Assembly: GCA_025146925.1 (NCBI GenBank)
Contig: CP102260.1
Coordinates: forward strand, 2,283,389-2,347,388
Length of the DNA: 64,000 nucleotides
Source: [Bacteroides] pectinophilus
GTDB lineage: Bacteria > Bacillota > Clostridia > Lachnospirales > Lachnospiraceae
Direction of reading: 5' to 3'
Shown here one piece after another: positions 25,881-34,518 of this stretch (the first letter of the stretch is position 1; each line of letters starts with the position of its first letter). Both the position numbers and the translations under genes were made by a program. The notes beneath the pieces are model-generated. The model had not been told where the DNA came from and did not search any database. It saw nothing but the letters and a program-made list of their open reading frames with translations.

Positions 25881-25967
25881 CGGCTGCTCATAATGTCTCC
25901 GTGTCCCCATGCTTATGCGGTACATCTTCGCCACTTCACCTATAAGAAAAAGCTTTGCATTATCCAC
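25881..25967 (-). pseudogene. Remnant of a MerR-family regulator (HTH only)
   Basis: Starting at a GTG (25967-25965), 18 bases after the original MATE stop, the minus strand reads VDNAKLFLIGEVAKMY, RISMGTRRHYEQ. This is the N-terminal helix-turn-helix of a MerR regulator (IGEVAK...S.GTLRHYE). After HYEQ the match ends abruptly, and the frame runs through unrelated AT-rich sequence into the nrtR promoter. All of the effector domain is missing. The position suggests a former MATE-merR operon. Confidence 0.75.
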
Positions 25968-25984
25968 TTCATATGCTCTGTATG

Positions 25985-27400
25985 TCAGATTTTCTGTGTA
26001 TCAAGCTTACCGCTGTTTTTCAGCCATATAAATGCTGCCACACATATTATGACTGACAGAAATGACCCCGCCGGTGCTGCAAGTCACATAGGCAGCAGCG
26101 TATCTGCAAACATTCTTGACGCAAGATACGAGCCGGGAACTCTGACAAGCACTATCGCTGCCATATTGTGGATAAACCCTATGTAGGATTTGCCGTAAGC
26201 ACAGAAATATCCTGTAAAGCTGAAATGTATGCCTGCAAATATACAGTCAAATATGTATCCTCTTATATACCGGCTTCCCATAACTATTACGCCGCTGTCC
26301 TTAGTAAACATCGTAAGCACCGCTTCAGCGGCTATCTCTATGATGACAGTAACTATTATTCCGTATACAGTTGTTATCATCGTGGCATACTTAAGCGTCT
26401 TTTCGGCTCTTTCCGGCTTTCCGGCACCTATATTCTGTGCCGACAGGGCAGATACCGCTGCAAGCATCGATGATGGCACGATAAACAGGGCGCTTATAAC
26501 CTTTTCAACAATACCTACTGCTGCCGCATCAGTAATTCCCCTGTGATTGGCTATTACTGTTATTATCATGAATGCTACCTGAATACATCCGTCCTGAACA
26601 GCCACAGGAAGTCCGACCTTAAGGATGTCTCCCATAATATTTCTGTCGGGAATGAAGTCTGATTTGGTAAGCTTAATCCCCGTATTCTTTCTCTTTATTG
26701 ATATCAGCGCAATTACTACGCTTAAGGTCTGCGCAAGCACTGTACCGAGCGCCGCTCCCACAGGACCTGTATTCAATGCACCCATGAATACATAATCAAG
26801 GATGATATTGGCAATGCAGGCTATCCCAATAAAATACATCGGGCTTTTTGAGTCACCCAGACCTCTGAATATGGCACTTATAATATTGTACGCCGTTATG
26901 AACGGAATTCCGATAAAGCATATCGTAAGATAGCCGGCTGTACCGCTGACAGCCTCTGCCGGAGTTCCTATTATAATAACTATATGTCTTACCGCTATGA
27001 GAAGCACTATAGTAAGCACAACTGCCACTGTCATAAATAAAGTAATCGTATTGCCGATTGCTGCTGACGCCTTATCATTTTTCCGACCGCCTATGGCACG
27101 TCCGACCATTACCGTTGTTCCCATTGCAAGACCGACAAGAATTACCGTCAGCATATGCATAACCTGACTTCCGTTGGATACGGCAGTTATTCCGTCAACT
27201 CCGCCAAACTGTCCTATAATGAACAAATCCGCCATTCCATACAATGTCTGTAAAAAATATGACAGAAGATATGGCAGTGCGAAAAATACAATCGTCTTAA
27301 ATACACTGCCTGATGTAAGATTCTTTTCCATGACCTGTACTTGTCCCGCCGCCCTGCGCACTGAATCTGTAATCCTAAGTCCGGCGGCATTTCCCTCCAT
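25985..27400 (-). pseudogene. MATE-family exporter gene interrupted by an in-frame TGA
   Basis: The intact part encodes 438 residues of a NorM/DinF-type MATE protein (FKTIVFFALPYLLSYFLQTLYGMADLFIIGQF, MVGRAIGG, SAQNIGAGKPERA) ending at TLLPM. A TGA at 26086-26084 follows. Reading on in the same frame gives LAAPAGSFLSVIICVAAFIW, then LKNSGKLDTQKI and a second stop at 25987-25985, which is the normal hydrophobic last helix and tail of this family. A single GGA-to-TGA change (Gly to stop) explains it. The truncated protein lacks one TM helix. The true start may be 27331 (MEKNLTSG); neither start has a strong ribosome site. Confidence 0.85.
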
Positions 27401-27523
27401 AATTTAATTTATATCTGCCAGGACTGCATAATCCCAATACTATTTTAACAGAACTTCTATGCATGTAACATAGTCTTCTATATTGCAGAATTGTTATATT
27501 TATCGTAAATTTCATTTTCTACA

Positions 27524-27671
27524 TTATGCGCATACTGGATATATGCGAGTTCTCAGCCTTGCTATCTGTTCGTCTATATATTTTTCCCTTTCAACAAACA
27601 TCTCAAGAAATGTATCAGGGCTTCTTCTGTTAAAGAACTCCCACTAACTTTGCAAATTCTCCGGTTTTCAT
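27524..27671 (-). pseudogene. Decayed MerR-family regulator gene with internal deletion
   Basis: From ATG 27671 the minus strand reads MKTGEFAKLVGV, the canonical MerR helix-turn-helix start, then L and a stop (TAA). From 27628 in another frame it reads RRSPDTFLEMFVEREKYIDE, then QIARLRTRIY up to TAA 27526-27524. That is the segment normally found about 60 codons further on in MerR proteins (RSP(D)xFLxxxxEREKxIDEQI). So the centre is deleted and the 3' part is missing. It is divergent from the next MATE gene, whose promoter still carries a MerR-type operator. Confidence 0.8.
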
Positions 27672-27725
27672 GTATATGTTATGTTACATATCTTTATATG
27701 TTTCCTTACTCTTTATTATTTATTC
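27672..27725. other. AT-rich spacer between merR remnant and MATE operator
   Basis: The 27401-27796 gap holds the merR remnant and the MerR-type promoter. The rest (27401-27523 and 27672-27725) is AT-rich with no recognisable gene or structure. Confidence 0.4.
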
Positions 27726-27756
27726 TTGACTATAGGGTTACACTATAGTATATCCT
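27726..27756 (+). promoter_or_regulatory. MerR-type promoter/operator of the 27.8-kb MATE gene
   Basis: TTGACT (27726-27731) and TATCCT (27751-27756) are separated by 19 bp. The spacer carries a perfect inverted repeat ACTATAG-N7-CTATAGT (27729-27749). An over-long spacer with a central palindrome is the hallmark of promoters untwisted by MerR activators. The adjacent divergent merR is a pseudogene. Confidence 0.75.
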
Positions 27757-27796
27757 GTCATTTGTCAATAAATCAGCTACAGAAACGGAGATTATT

Positions 27797-29134
27797 ATGA
27801 GCATGTCAATAAACCAGCATTTTACGCCTGTAAAGCTTATCCGCTTTGCAGCGCCGTCAATTATAATGATGATATTTATGTCCCTCTACACAATTGTGGA
27901 CGGCATTTTTATATCAAGATTCATCGGAAGCAATGCGCTTTCATCCCTGAATATAGTATTTCCTGTAATTAATATTGCAATTGCAATCTCCACAATGCTT
28001 GCGACAGGAGGCAATGCAATAATCAGCAAATATCTCGGTGAGGGACGCAGACGTGAGGCAAGTGAATGTCTGACAATGTTTGTTGTTGTGACGGTGTCTG
28101 CAAGCATTGTAATTATGGTTCTTACATTTGCATTTCTTACACCAATCTCACGTCTTCTCGGAGCAACCGATATTCTTCTTGAGGACTGCCGCAGCTACCT
28201 TGCGACTGCGATTGCATTTGCACCAGCATGCATGCTTCAGGCACTGTTCCAGTCCTACCTTGTAACAGCCGGTCTTCCTGCGCTCGGACTTTGCCTTACG
28301 GTGATTGCGGGAATCCTTAATGCGGTGCTTGATTATATATTCATCGTAGTGCTCGGTCTTGGAATTGGCGGCGCTGCCGCCGCTACAGGCATAGGTCAGT
28401 GTGTACCTGCCGCTGCGGGCCTTATATATTTTACATTTATCGGTAAGACAATACATTTCACACGCTTCCACTTGCGCATAAAAGAACTTTTGGCTGCCTG
28501 CTATAACGGTTCATCCGAAATGGTAACCCAGCTTTCCAATGCAGTTGTGACATTTCTCTTTAACATGGTAATGATGCGTCTTGCAGGTGAAAATGGTGTT
28601 GCCGCCATAACAATCCTTCTGTACGGCCAATACCTTTTTAATGCATTCTATCTTGGATTTACAATAGGAATCAGCCCTGTTGTAGGCTTTCAGTTTGGAG
28701 CAAAGAGAAAGAATGAACTTAAGAATATATACAGAGTATCTTTTATATTTGTGATGTGTTCATCGCTGCTGCTTACATTGGCTGCAATACGGCTGTCCAC
28801 ACCTATCGTATCCGTATTCACGCATGATGCCGGCACATTTGCACTGGCTTCATCAGGCTTCCGGATATTTGCCTTCAACTTTTTATTCAGTGGCTTTAAC
28901 ATTGCTTCATCCGGATTTTTTACCGCATTGTCCAATGGGCGTGTGTCTGCGGTCATATCATTTGCCCGCACACTCGTATTCACTGTGCTGTCACTGCTTA
29001 TTCTGCCTCAGATTATAGGAATTAACGGTGCATGGACTGCCATACCGGCAGCAGAGTTCCTTACGCTCATACTGTCGGCCGGCATGCATTTGAAATATTT
29101 TATAAGAAATAACAAATATAATTACTTTGAATGA
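27797..29134 (+). CDS. MATE-family efflux transporter (MepA-like)
   Basis: A 445-aa membrane protein with about twelve TM helices. The start reads HFTPVKLIRFAAPSIIMMIF, then IVDGIFISRFIG, with NAIISKYLGEGRRREA, and in the second half FTIGISPVVGFQFGAKRKNE. The pattern is MepA-like. The MerR-type promoter upstream suggests drug-inducible expression, as for other MerR-controlled multidrug exporters, although the local regulator is broken. GGAG precedes the ATG by seven to eight bases. The substrate is unknown. It is intact, unlike the MATE gene on the other side of the merR remnant. Confidence 0.9.
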   Translation: MSMSINQHFTPVKLIRFAAPSIIMMIFMSLYTIVDGIFISRFIGSNALSSLNIVFPVINIAIAISTMLATGGNAIISKYLGEGRRREASECLTMFVVVTVSASIVIMVLTFAFLTPISRLLGATDILLEDCRSYLATAIAFAPACMLQALFQSYLVTAGLPALGLCLTVIAGILNAVLDYIFIVVLGLGIGGAAAATGIGQCVPAAAGLIYFTFIGKTIHFTRFHLRIKELLAACYNGSSEMVTQLSNAVVTFLFNMVMMRLAGENGVAAITILLYGQYLFNAFYLGFTIGISPVVGFQFGAKRKNELKNIYRVSFIFVMCSSLLLTLAAIRLSTPIVSVFTHDAGTFALASSGFRIFAFNFLFSGFNIASSGFFTALSNGRVSAVISFARTLVFTVLSLLILPQIIGINGAWTAIPAAEFLTLILSAGMHLKYFIRNNKYNYFE

Positions 29135-29159
29135 TGAAATGCAGTCTTAATACAGGATT

Positions 29160-30632
29160 CTATCCGTTCAGCCTGCTTATATCCGCTGCTATCTCTCCGA
29201 GGATGCTGTTAATCTGAAGAGTTCCCTGATATGACTCTTCAGACCGTGTCCTGGTTGACTCTGAGTTAGCCGTAAGTTCTTCGCTGAAGGCTGAGAGACC
29301 TTCTATACTGTGCATAATCTTACCGTTGGCATCACGTACCTCTTCCGCCTTGTGCGTCTGCTCGTCAATTGAATCTGCAAGTGCGTCAAGGCTGCTGCCA
29401 AGCGTTCTGAACTTATCATTAACAACATTTATGCATTCCATCTGCTTTTCTATTACGGAATTCATATCAGCCACACTGCTGCCTGCGATTTCCGTTTCCT
29501 GCTCAAGTTCAAGAATAATCCTGCTTATGCGGGCAGATGCTTCACCCGTCTGCTCGGATAACTTCTTAATCTCACCGGCAACAACTGCAAAGCCTCTTCC
29601 TGCTTCACCTGCACGTGCTGCCTCAATTGATGCATTAAGTGAAAGAAGATTTGTCTGTTCCGCAATATCTGATATCATTGCAATTATTTCGCTAACCTGC
29701 TCAGCCTTCTCCTGTAAACTCTTCATGGATACCATTACCTTGGAACTTCTGTCGTTAAGCCTGTCTGAATTATCTGTCAGTTCATTCATACTGTCTATTC
29801 CGTCAACAATATTCTGCTTTGAGGTATTACATTCTCCGAGAACATTTTCCGACAATACTGACATATCATCAATAAGATGCTGGATGCTGCCTGTCATCTC
29901 CATCTATCCCTGTATGCTCTGTGCCGTCTCCATCGTACCTGAAGCAATATCATTGACACTTGATTTGGTCATATCAGTACGTGTTCTTACATCCTCTGAC
30001 AGCTCATTAATTCTATCTACATTGGCACTTACTTTACGGCTTATCTCCATGATACGCCCATAAGCCTCCCGCTGCTGCTCTTCGCGCACGCTTATATCGG
30101 CAATTGCCTGCGCATTGATTTTTATCAGAATCCTTGTTGCTGCAACCGCAAATGCCGTAAGCAGTATGAGCACTGCAAGCTGTATTTCAAACTCTGTAAT
30201 ATCGGTTGCCGTATTGGAAATACTGCCCAGATAATAAAAGACAAATATGACATTGGCTGCTATTGCTGCCGCACCGGCAGCAAGCACAAGCTTCCAGTCA
30301 CGATACAGCGTCAATATTATTATCATAGGAATGATATATACAAAAGAAAGCTTCGTAACACTTGTAAGAAGTACAAACACATACAGCACGCCATATCCGG
30401 CCGTTATCATATACCTGAGTGCCGCCGATTCATTGTTCTTCTTATAAGTAAGCAGTGCAAGTGCCAGCGGAACAAGAAGTATTATGTCAAATATCATTAT
30501 ATATCCGACTGTCCTGTTGCCCTTAACAAGCTCCAGCATATATGCTGCAAACAATATAAACACCAACACCGCATAGCATATCATTGATGTCTGGTTAACC
30601 TTGCGTTTCTCGTTGAATCTTTTCTTCTCCAT
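29160..30632 (-). pseudogene. Methyl-accepting chemotaxis receptor split by an in-frame TAG
   Basis: Two abutting frames form one receptor. 30632-29904 encodes 242 residues with about six TM helices (residues 17-185) and the start of the signalling helix, ending GTMETAQSIQG. A TAG at 29906-29904 follows. 29903-29160 encodes 247 residues beginning MEMTGSIQHL and carrying the MCP hairpin tip (IAEQTNLLSLNASIEAARAG, then GRGFAVVAGEIKKLSEQ). MCPs normally read SIQxQMEMTxxIQ here, so one CAG-to-TAG change is the likely cause. ATG directly follows TAG after CAGGGA, so reinitiation could yield a soluble signalling fragment. No ligand-binding extracellular domain is seen. Confidence 0.88.
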
Positions 30633-30770
30633 CCGTTCTCTCTCCCTTTCTTTTTCCTTTGCTATAAATTACCTTTATACGATATTAGCATATTTTTTCC
30701 CACTAACTCAATTAAACACTTACTCTCGTTAAAATTTTATCATTTTTTTGGAAAAATAACACTTTTTTTA

Positions 30771-30798
30771 TTGCTTTTATCCGTTGATTATGTATAAT
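30771..30798 (+). promoter_or_regulatory. Promoter of pckA
   Basis: TTGCTT (30771-30776), 16 bp, TATAAT (30793-30798). The leader contains a small hairpin GTCCGG/CCGGAC at about 30811-30826 before AGAAAGAGG and the ATG. Confidence 0.65.
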
Positions 30799-30858
30799 TG
30801 TGGATAGAGAGTCCGGACAGCCGGACCTTACACTATTAAAGAAAGAGGTTAATGCAGG

Positions 30859-32463
30859 ATGTCAAAAATTGATTTAAGCAAGTATGGTATTACTGGAACA
30901 ACAGAGATCGTGTACAATCCTTCTTACGAGACATTATTCGAAGAAGAGACTAAGTCAGGTCTTGAAGGATTCGAGAAGGGACAGGTCAGCGAGCTTGGTG
31001 CTGTTAACGTAATGACAGGTATCTATACAGGTCGTTCACCTAAGGATAAGTTCATCGTTGTTGATGACAATTCAAAGGACACAGTTTGGTGGACATCTGA
31101 CGAATACAAGAATGATAATCACCCGGCTACACAGGAAGCCTGGGCAGCAGTTAAGGATATCGCCATTAAGGAGCTTTCTAATAAGAGACTTTTCGTTGTA
31201 GATGCATTCTGTGGTGCTAACAAGGATACACGTATGGCTATCCGTTTCATCGTAGAAGTTGCTTGGCAGGCACATTTCGTAAGAAATATGTTCATTAAGC
31301 CTACAGCAGAAGAGCTTGAGAACTTCGAGCCTGATTTTGTTGTTTACAATGCTTCTAAGGCTAAGGTTGAGAACTACAAGGAGTTAGGTCTTAACTCAGA
31401 GACAGCAGTTATGTTCAACATAACAAGCAAGGAGCAGGTTATCGTTAATACATGGTACGGTGGAGAGATGAAGAAGGGTATGTTCTCTATGATGAACTAC
31501 TTCCTTCCACTTAAGGGAATGGCTTCAATGCACTGCTCAGCCAACACAGATATGAACGGCGAGAATACAGCTATTTTCTTCGGTCTTTCAGGTACAGGTA
31601 AGACAACACTTTCAACAGATCCTAAGCGTCTCCTTATCGGTGATGACGAGCACGGCTGGGATGACAACGGTGTATTCAACTTTGAGGGCGGATGCTACGC
31701 TAAGGTTATCAACCTTGACAAGGATTCAGAGCCTGATATCTACAACGCTATCAAGCGCAACGCTCTTCTTGAGAACGTAACACTTGATGCTGACGGCAAG
31801 ATTGATTTTGCTGATAAGAGCGTTACAGAGAATACTCGTGTATCTTACCCTATCGATCATATTAAGAACATTGTTCGCCCAATTTCTTCTGCTCCGGCAG
31901 CAAAGAACGTAATCTTCCTGTCAGCAGATGCATTCGGCGTACTTCCTCCTGTATCTGTTCTTACACCGGAGCAGACACAGTACTACTTCCTGTCAGGATT
32001 CACAGCTAAGCTTGCCGGTACAGAGCGTGGAATTACAGAGCCTACACCAACATTCTCAGCTTGCTTCGGTCAGGCATTCCTTGAGCTTCACCCAACAAAG
32101 TATGCTGAGGAGCTTGTTAAGAAGATGCAGAAGAGCGGCGCTAAGGCTTATCTTGTTAACACAGGATGGAACGGAACAGGCAAGCGTATCTCTATTAAGG
32201 ATACACGTGGTATCATTGATGCTATCCTCAACGGTGATATTCTTAATGCTCCAACAAAGAAGATTCCTTTCTTTGACTTTGAGGTTCCAACAGAGCTTCC
32301 TGGTGTAGACACAGGTATCCTTGATCCTCGTGACACATACGCTGACGCTTCTGAGTGGGAAAAGAAGGCTAAGGATCTTGCTTCAAGGTTCATTAAGAAC
32401 TTCGCTAAGTATGAAGGTAATGAAGCTGGTAAGGCACTTGTTGCTGCAGGTCCACAGCTCTAA
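30859..32463 (+). CDS. pckA: Phosphoenolpyruvate carboxykinase (ATP)
   Basis: A 534-aa cytosolic enzyme interconverting oxaloacetate + ATP and PEP + CO2 + ADP. In succinate- or formate-forming gut anaerobes it often runs toward oxaloacetate. Signatures are [11 protein letters not shown] (residues about 57-67), the kinase P-loop [20 protein letters not shown] (metal binding), and NTRVSYPI. Codon bias (GGT, GCT, AAG, TTC) indicates high expression, as for HU and the str operon in this window. It is monocistronic with its own promoter and terminator. Confidence 0.98.
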   Translation: MSKIDLSKYGITGTTEIVYNPSYETLFEEETKSGLEGFEKGQVSELGAVNVMTGIYTGRSPKDKFIVVDDNSKDTVWWTSDEYKNDNHPATQEAWAAVKDIAIKELSNKRLFVVDAFCGANKDTRMAIRFIVEVAWQAHFVRNMFIKPTAEELENFEPDFVVYNASKAKVENYKELGLNSETAVMFNITSKEQVIVNTWYGGEMKKGMFSMMNYFLPLKGMASMHCSANTDMNGENTAIFFGLSGTGKTTLSTDPKRLLIGDDEHGWDDNGVFNFEGGCYAKVINLDKDSEPDIYNAIKRNALLENVTLDADGKIDFADKSVTENTRVSYPIDHIKNIVRPISSAPAAKNVIFLSADAFGVLPPVSVLTPEQTQYYFLSGFTAKLAGTERGITEPTPTFSACFGQAFLELHPTKYAEELVKKMQKSGAKAYLVNTGWNGTGKRISIKDTRGIIDAILNGDILNAPTKKIPFFDFEVPTELPGVDTGILDPRDTYADASEWEKKAKDLASRFIKNFAKYEGNEAGKALVAAGPQL

Positions 32464-32507
32464 TTATCTGATGCTTATCTGATGATATGCATATAACTTA
32501 CATATAA

Positions 32508-32552
32508 AAGAACTCCGAGCAGCCGGTCATGTACCGGATGCTCGGAGTTCTT
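32508..32552. terminator. Terminator between pckA and the unknown cassette
   Basis: Arms AAGAACTCCGAGC and GCTCGGAGTTCTT, with an inner CCGGT/ACCGG stem, A-run before and TT-ATTT after. It lies between convergent transcription units. Confidence 0.85.
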
Positions 32553-32608
32553 ATTTGTATTATTTGTATTATTCATTGCATCTGACGCCCAACCGGAACT
32601 CTTCCGCC

Positions 32609-33430
32609 CTAAGCCACGACACACGCCTCAGACACTTCTCCTGCCTTAAGTGCTCCATTCTCAATTGAAACTGTCATCTGCGTCTCATATCTCTCACCCG
32701 CTGATGCCTGTGCTATCGAAGCTTCACTGCCGTCACTATCTGTCTGAGTCTGATTATTCTCATCCTCCTCATCATACTGCGATTTGTACTTCTTGTGTTT
32801 CTTAGCAAGAACTGCCTGCAGCTTCGCCATCATATACAGCTTCGGGTTGAACTCCATAAGCTTTCTCTCATCCTTGGCAGGCACTTTGCCGCCTTTGGCT
32901 ATGCGCATGGCTGTCTCATAAGCCTTTGCCTCTTCCTCGAATGCCTTACTCATCGTATCCGACTGCTGTTGTGCGACTTCCATGTTATGCTGCATAATCT
33001 GCTGCATAAATGCATTCACGCGGTTCTTCTCGGCTGACTTATCCGTATCCGTAAGTGACTTCTTCACCTTATCCGACAGGTCAAGCCTGACGCCGTTAAT
33101 CGTTATGTATCCTCTCTGCACAGTTCTGCTTACTGATGCCGAATCTGTAAAATGAATTATGAACGTGCCGTCCTTACCTCTGCTTATTCCAAGATAATCC
33201 CTGCCTGACATTGCAACATCTTTGCTGCCCGACTTCTGTCTTGCATATGCATCATGCGTTATGCTGACTGTGTCCGAACCGGCTGTATCTGAAGTATCAC
33301 CTGCTGACACCTCTGATGCCACACCTGAGTTCATGTCTGACTCTCCAACAGCTACAGAATTGGCATAACCATATCTTTGTGTCCTGTAATAAGCCGAGTA
33401 ATTATTATTGTAAATATTATATGCCGTCAC
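32609..33430 (-). CDS. Unknown protein, third gene of a three-gene cassette
   Basis: A 273-aa protein not assigned to a family. Residues 1-20 are Tyr/Asn-rich (MTAYNIYNNNYSAYYRTQRY); 25-60 are Ser/Thr/Asp-rich and probably disordered. A compact region follows (about 70-125: DYLGISRGKDGTFIIHFTDS, INGVRLDLSDKVKKSL), then a long charged helix (125-215) and an acidic, low-complexity tail. No signal peptide, TM segment or cysteine-rich motif. It is 11 bases downstream of the preceding gene, so it is probably co-translated. The N-terminal SITHDAYARQ resembles short segments in flagellar export substrates, a weak similarity only. Confidence 0.75.
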   Translation of the reverse strand: MTAYNIYNNNYSAYYRTQRYGYANSVAVGESDMNSGVASEVSAGDTSDTAGSDTVSITHDAYARQKSGSKDVAMSGRDYLGISRGKDGTFIIHFTDSASVSRTVQRGYITINGVRLDLSDKVKKSLTDTDKSAEKNRVNAFMQQIMQHNMEVAQQQSDTMSKAFEEEAKAYETAMRIAKGGKVPAKDERKLMEFNPKLYMMAKLQAVLAKKHKKYKSQYDEEDENNQTQTDSDGSEASIAQASAGERYETQMTVSIENGALKAGEVSEACVVA

Positions 33431-33441
33431 ACTATTGCTCC

Positions 33442-34515
33442 CTAATAGTTAAAGTCGATCCTGATTCCCTTAAGATCCTCATTAATAAGCTTCTCATCAT
33501 TAAGCATCTTCTGAATATGCTTCTGCACCTCTTCAACATTATTAACGTCCTTCCCAGACAGTCCGTTATTAATGTCAAGCATATCCGTCTTTGCATCATT
33601 CCTGATAATCTCACGCTGCTCCCTGGCATCCTGCTTTGAATCGTCTATGCGTTCCTGCTGCTCATCACGCTTTTTGGCAGCCTCTTCTGCCTTCTTCTGC
33701 TCTTCCTCCATCTTCTTGTCGATGTTCTCTTTGGCGTCATCTATAACCATTCCGAGCACATCCTTCTCTGCCGCATCAAGAATCTGGTCCGCAGAATCAT
33801 CTGCCTTGAGCATATCCTGTGATTTGAGCCGGTCTATCTTGGAATCATGCACGCTTTCACTTATAGCCATAAGCTTGTACTCAGCCATAGATATCTGGTT
33901 GCGTACCTCTCCCCTGTAGCCGTTCAGCATAAGTGCCTTGTCCTGATATTCTGTTCTTGGAGTATTCTGAAGCTCCTTAAGTCTTTCAACCTCTTCCTTG
34001 GAGAAATCAGCATAATCAGAACCGTTGCTGTAATTCTGGTACTTTTTGAGGAGTTCAAGATCCTTCTGCTCTTGTGAATCCGGATCTATATTATATTCCT
34101 CCTGAAGCTGCTTCTCTCTCTCATCAGCTTCCTTAAGAGACTGCTTGTACTCACTGAGCCTGTTTAACTGATTCTGCTTATCCTTATTAAGAGCATCTAT
34201 ACCGTCTGCTGCCTTCTTATCGGCATCCCAGGCATCATTGATGAGCTTCATTGCCTGCTTTCTTGCCTGATCTCTCTTCTGTTGTATACGGCTCTCAAGC
34301 TGTGAACCCCTGCCTGTTATATTACCTGCAGACAGTGTAAGATTCTTTCCGTTCGCTCCTGTAGCCTTCCCTGCCGTTCCCGCAGCCTTATCCATGCGTG
34401 TTATACTACTTCTGTGCTTCTGACGCCTGCTCTTAGACTCCTCCTGAACAGACTGTGTCTGATTCTGACTGTTCTGTGCCGCGCCTGTATTACCTGAATT
34501 AATCGCTATCCCCAT
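33442..34515 (-). CDS. Unknown coiled-coil protein, second gene of a three-gene cassette
   Basis: A 357-aa, highly charged and almost wholly helical protein. The first 60 residues are Gln/Ser/Gly-rich and likely disordered (GIAINSGNTGAAQNSQNQTQ). A coiled coil spans about 70-150 (IQQKRDQARKQAMKLINDAW). A second, Glu/Lys/Arg-rich one spans about 250-310 (EEEQKKAEEAAKKRDEQQER). The C-terminus KGIRIDFNY is more conserved-looking. No membrane segment, signal peptide or enzymatic motif. It starts three bases after the stop of the upstream DUF6033-like gene. The family is unrecognised; a filament, chaperone or exported scaffold would suit the composition. Confidence 0.75.
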   Translation of the reverse strand: MGIAINSGNTGAAQNSQNQTQSVQEESKSRRQKHRSSITRMDKAAGTAGKATGANGKNLTLSAGNITGRGSQLESRIQQKRDQARKQAMKLINDAWDADKKAADGIDALNKDKQNQLNRLSEYKQSLKEADEREKQLQEEYNIDPDSQEQKDLELLKKYQNYSNGSDYADFSKEEVERLKELQNTPRTEYQDKALMLNGYRGEVRNQISMAEYKLMAISESVHDSKIDRLKSQDMLKADDSADQILDAAEKDVLGMVIDDAKENIDKKMEEEQKKAEEAAKKRDEQQERIDDSKQDAREQREIIRNDAKTDMLDINNGLSGKDVNNVEEVQKHIQKMLNDEKLINEDLKGIRIDFNY

Positions 34516-34518
34516 ATC

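Noticed and set aside
26084-26086. TGA as a selenocysteine codon in the MATE gene
   Set aside because: No SECIS-like hairpin was noticed just after the codon, and MATE proteins have Gly here. A nonsense change is simpler.
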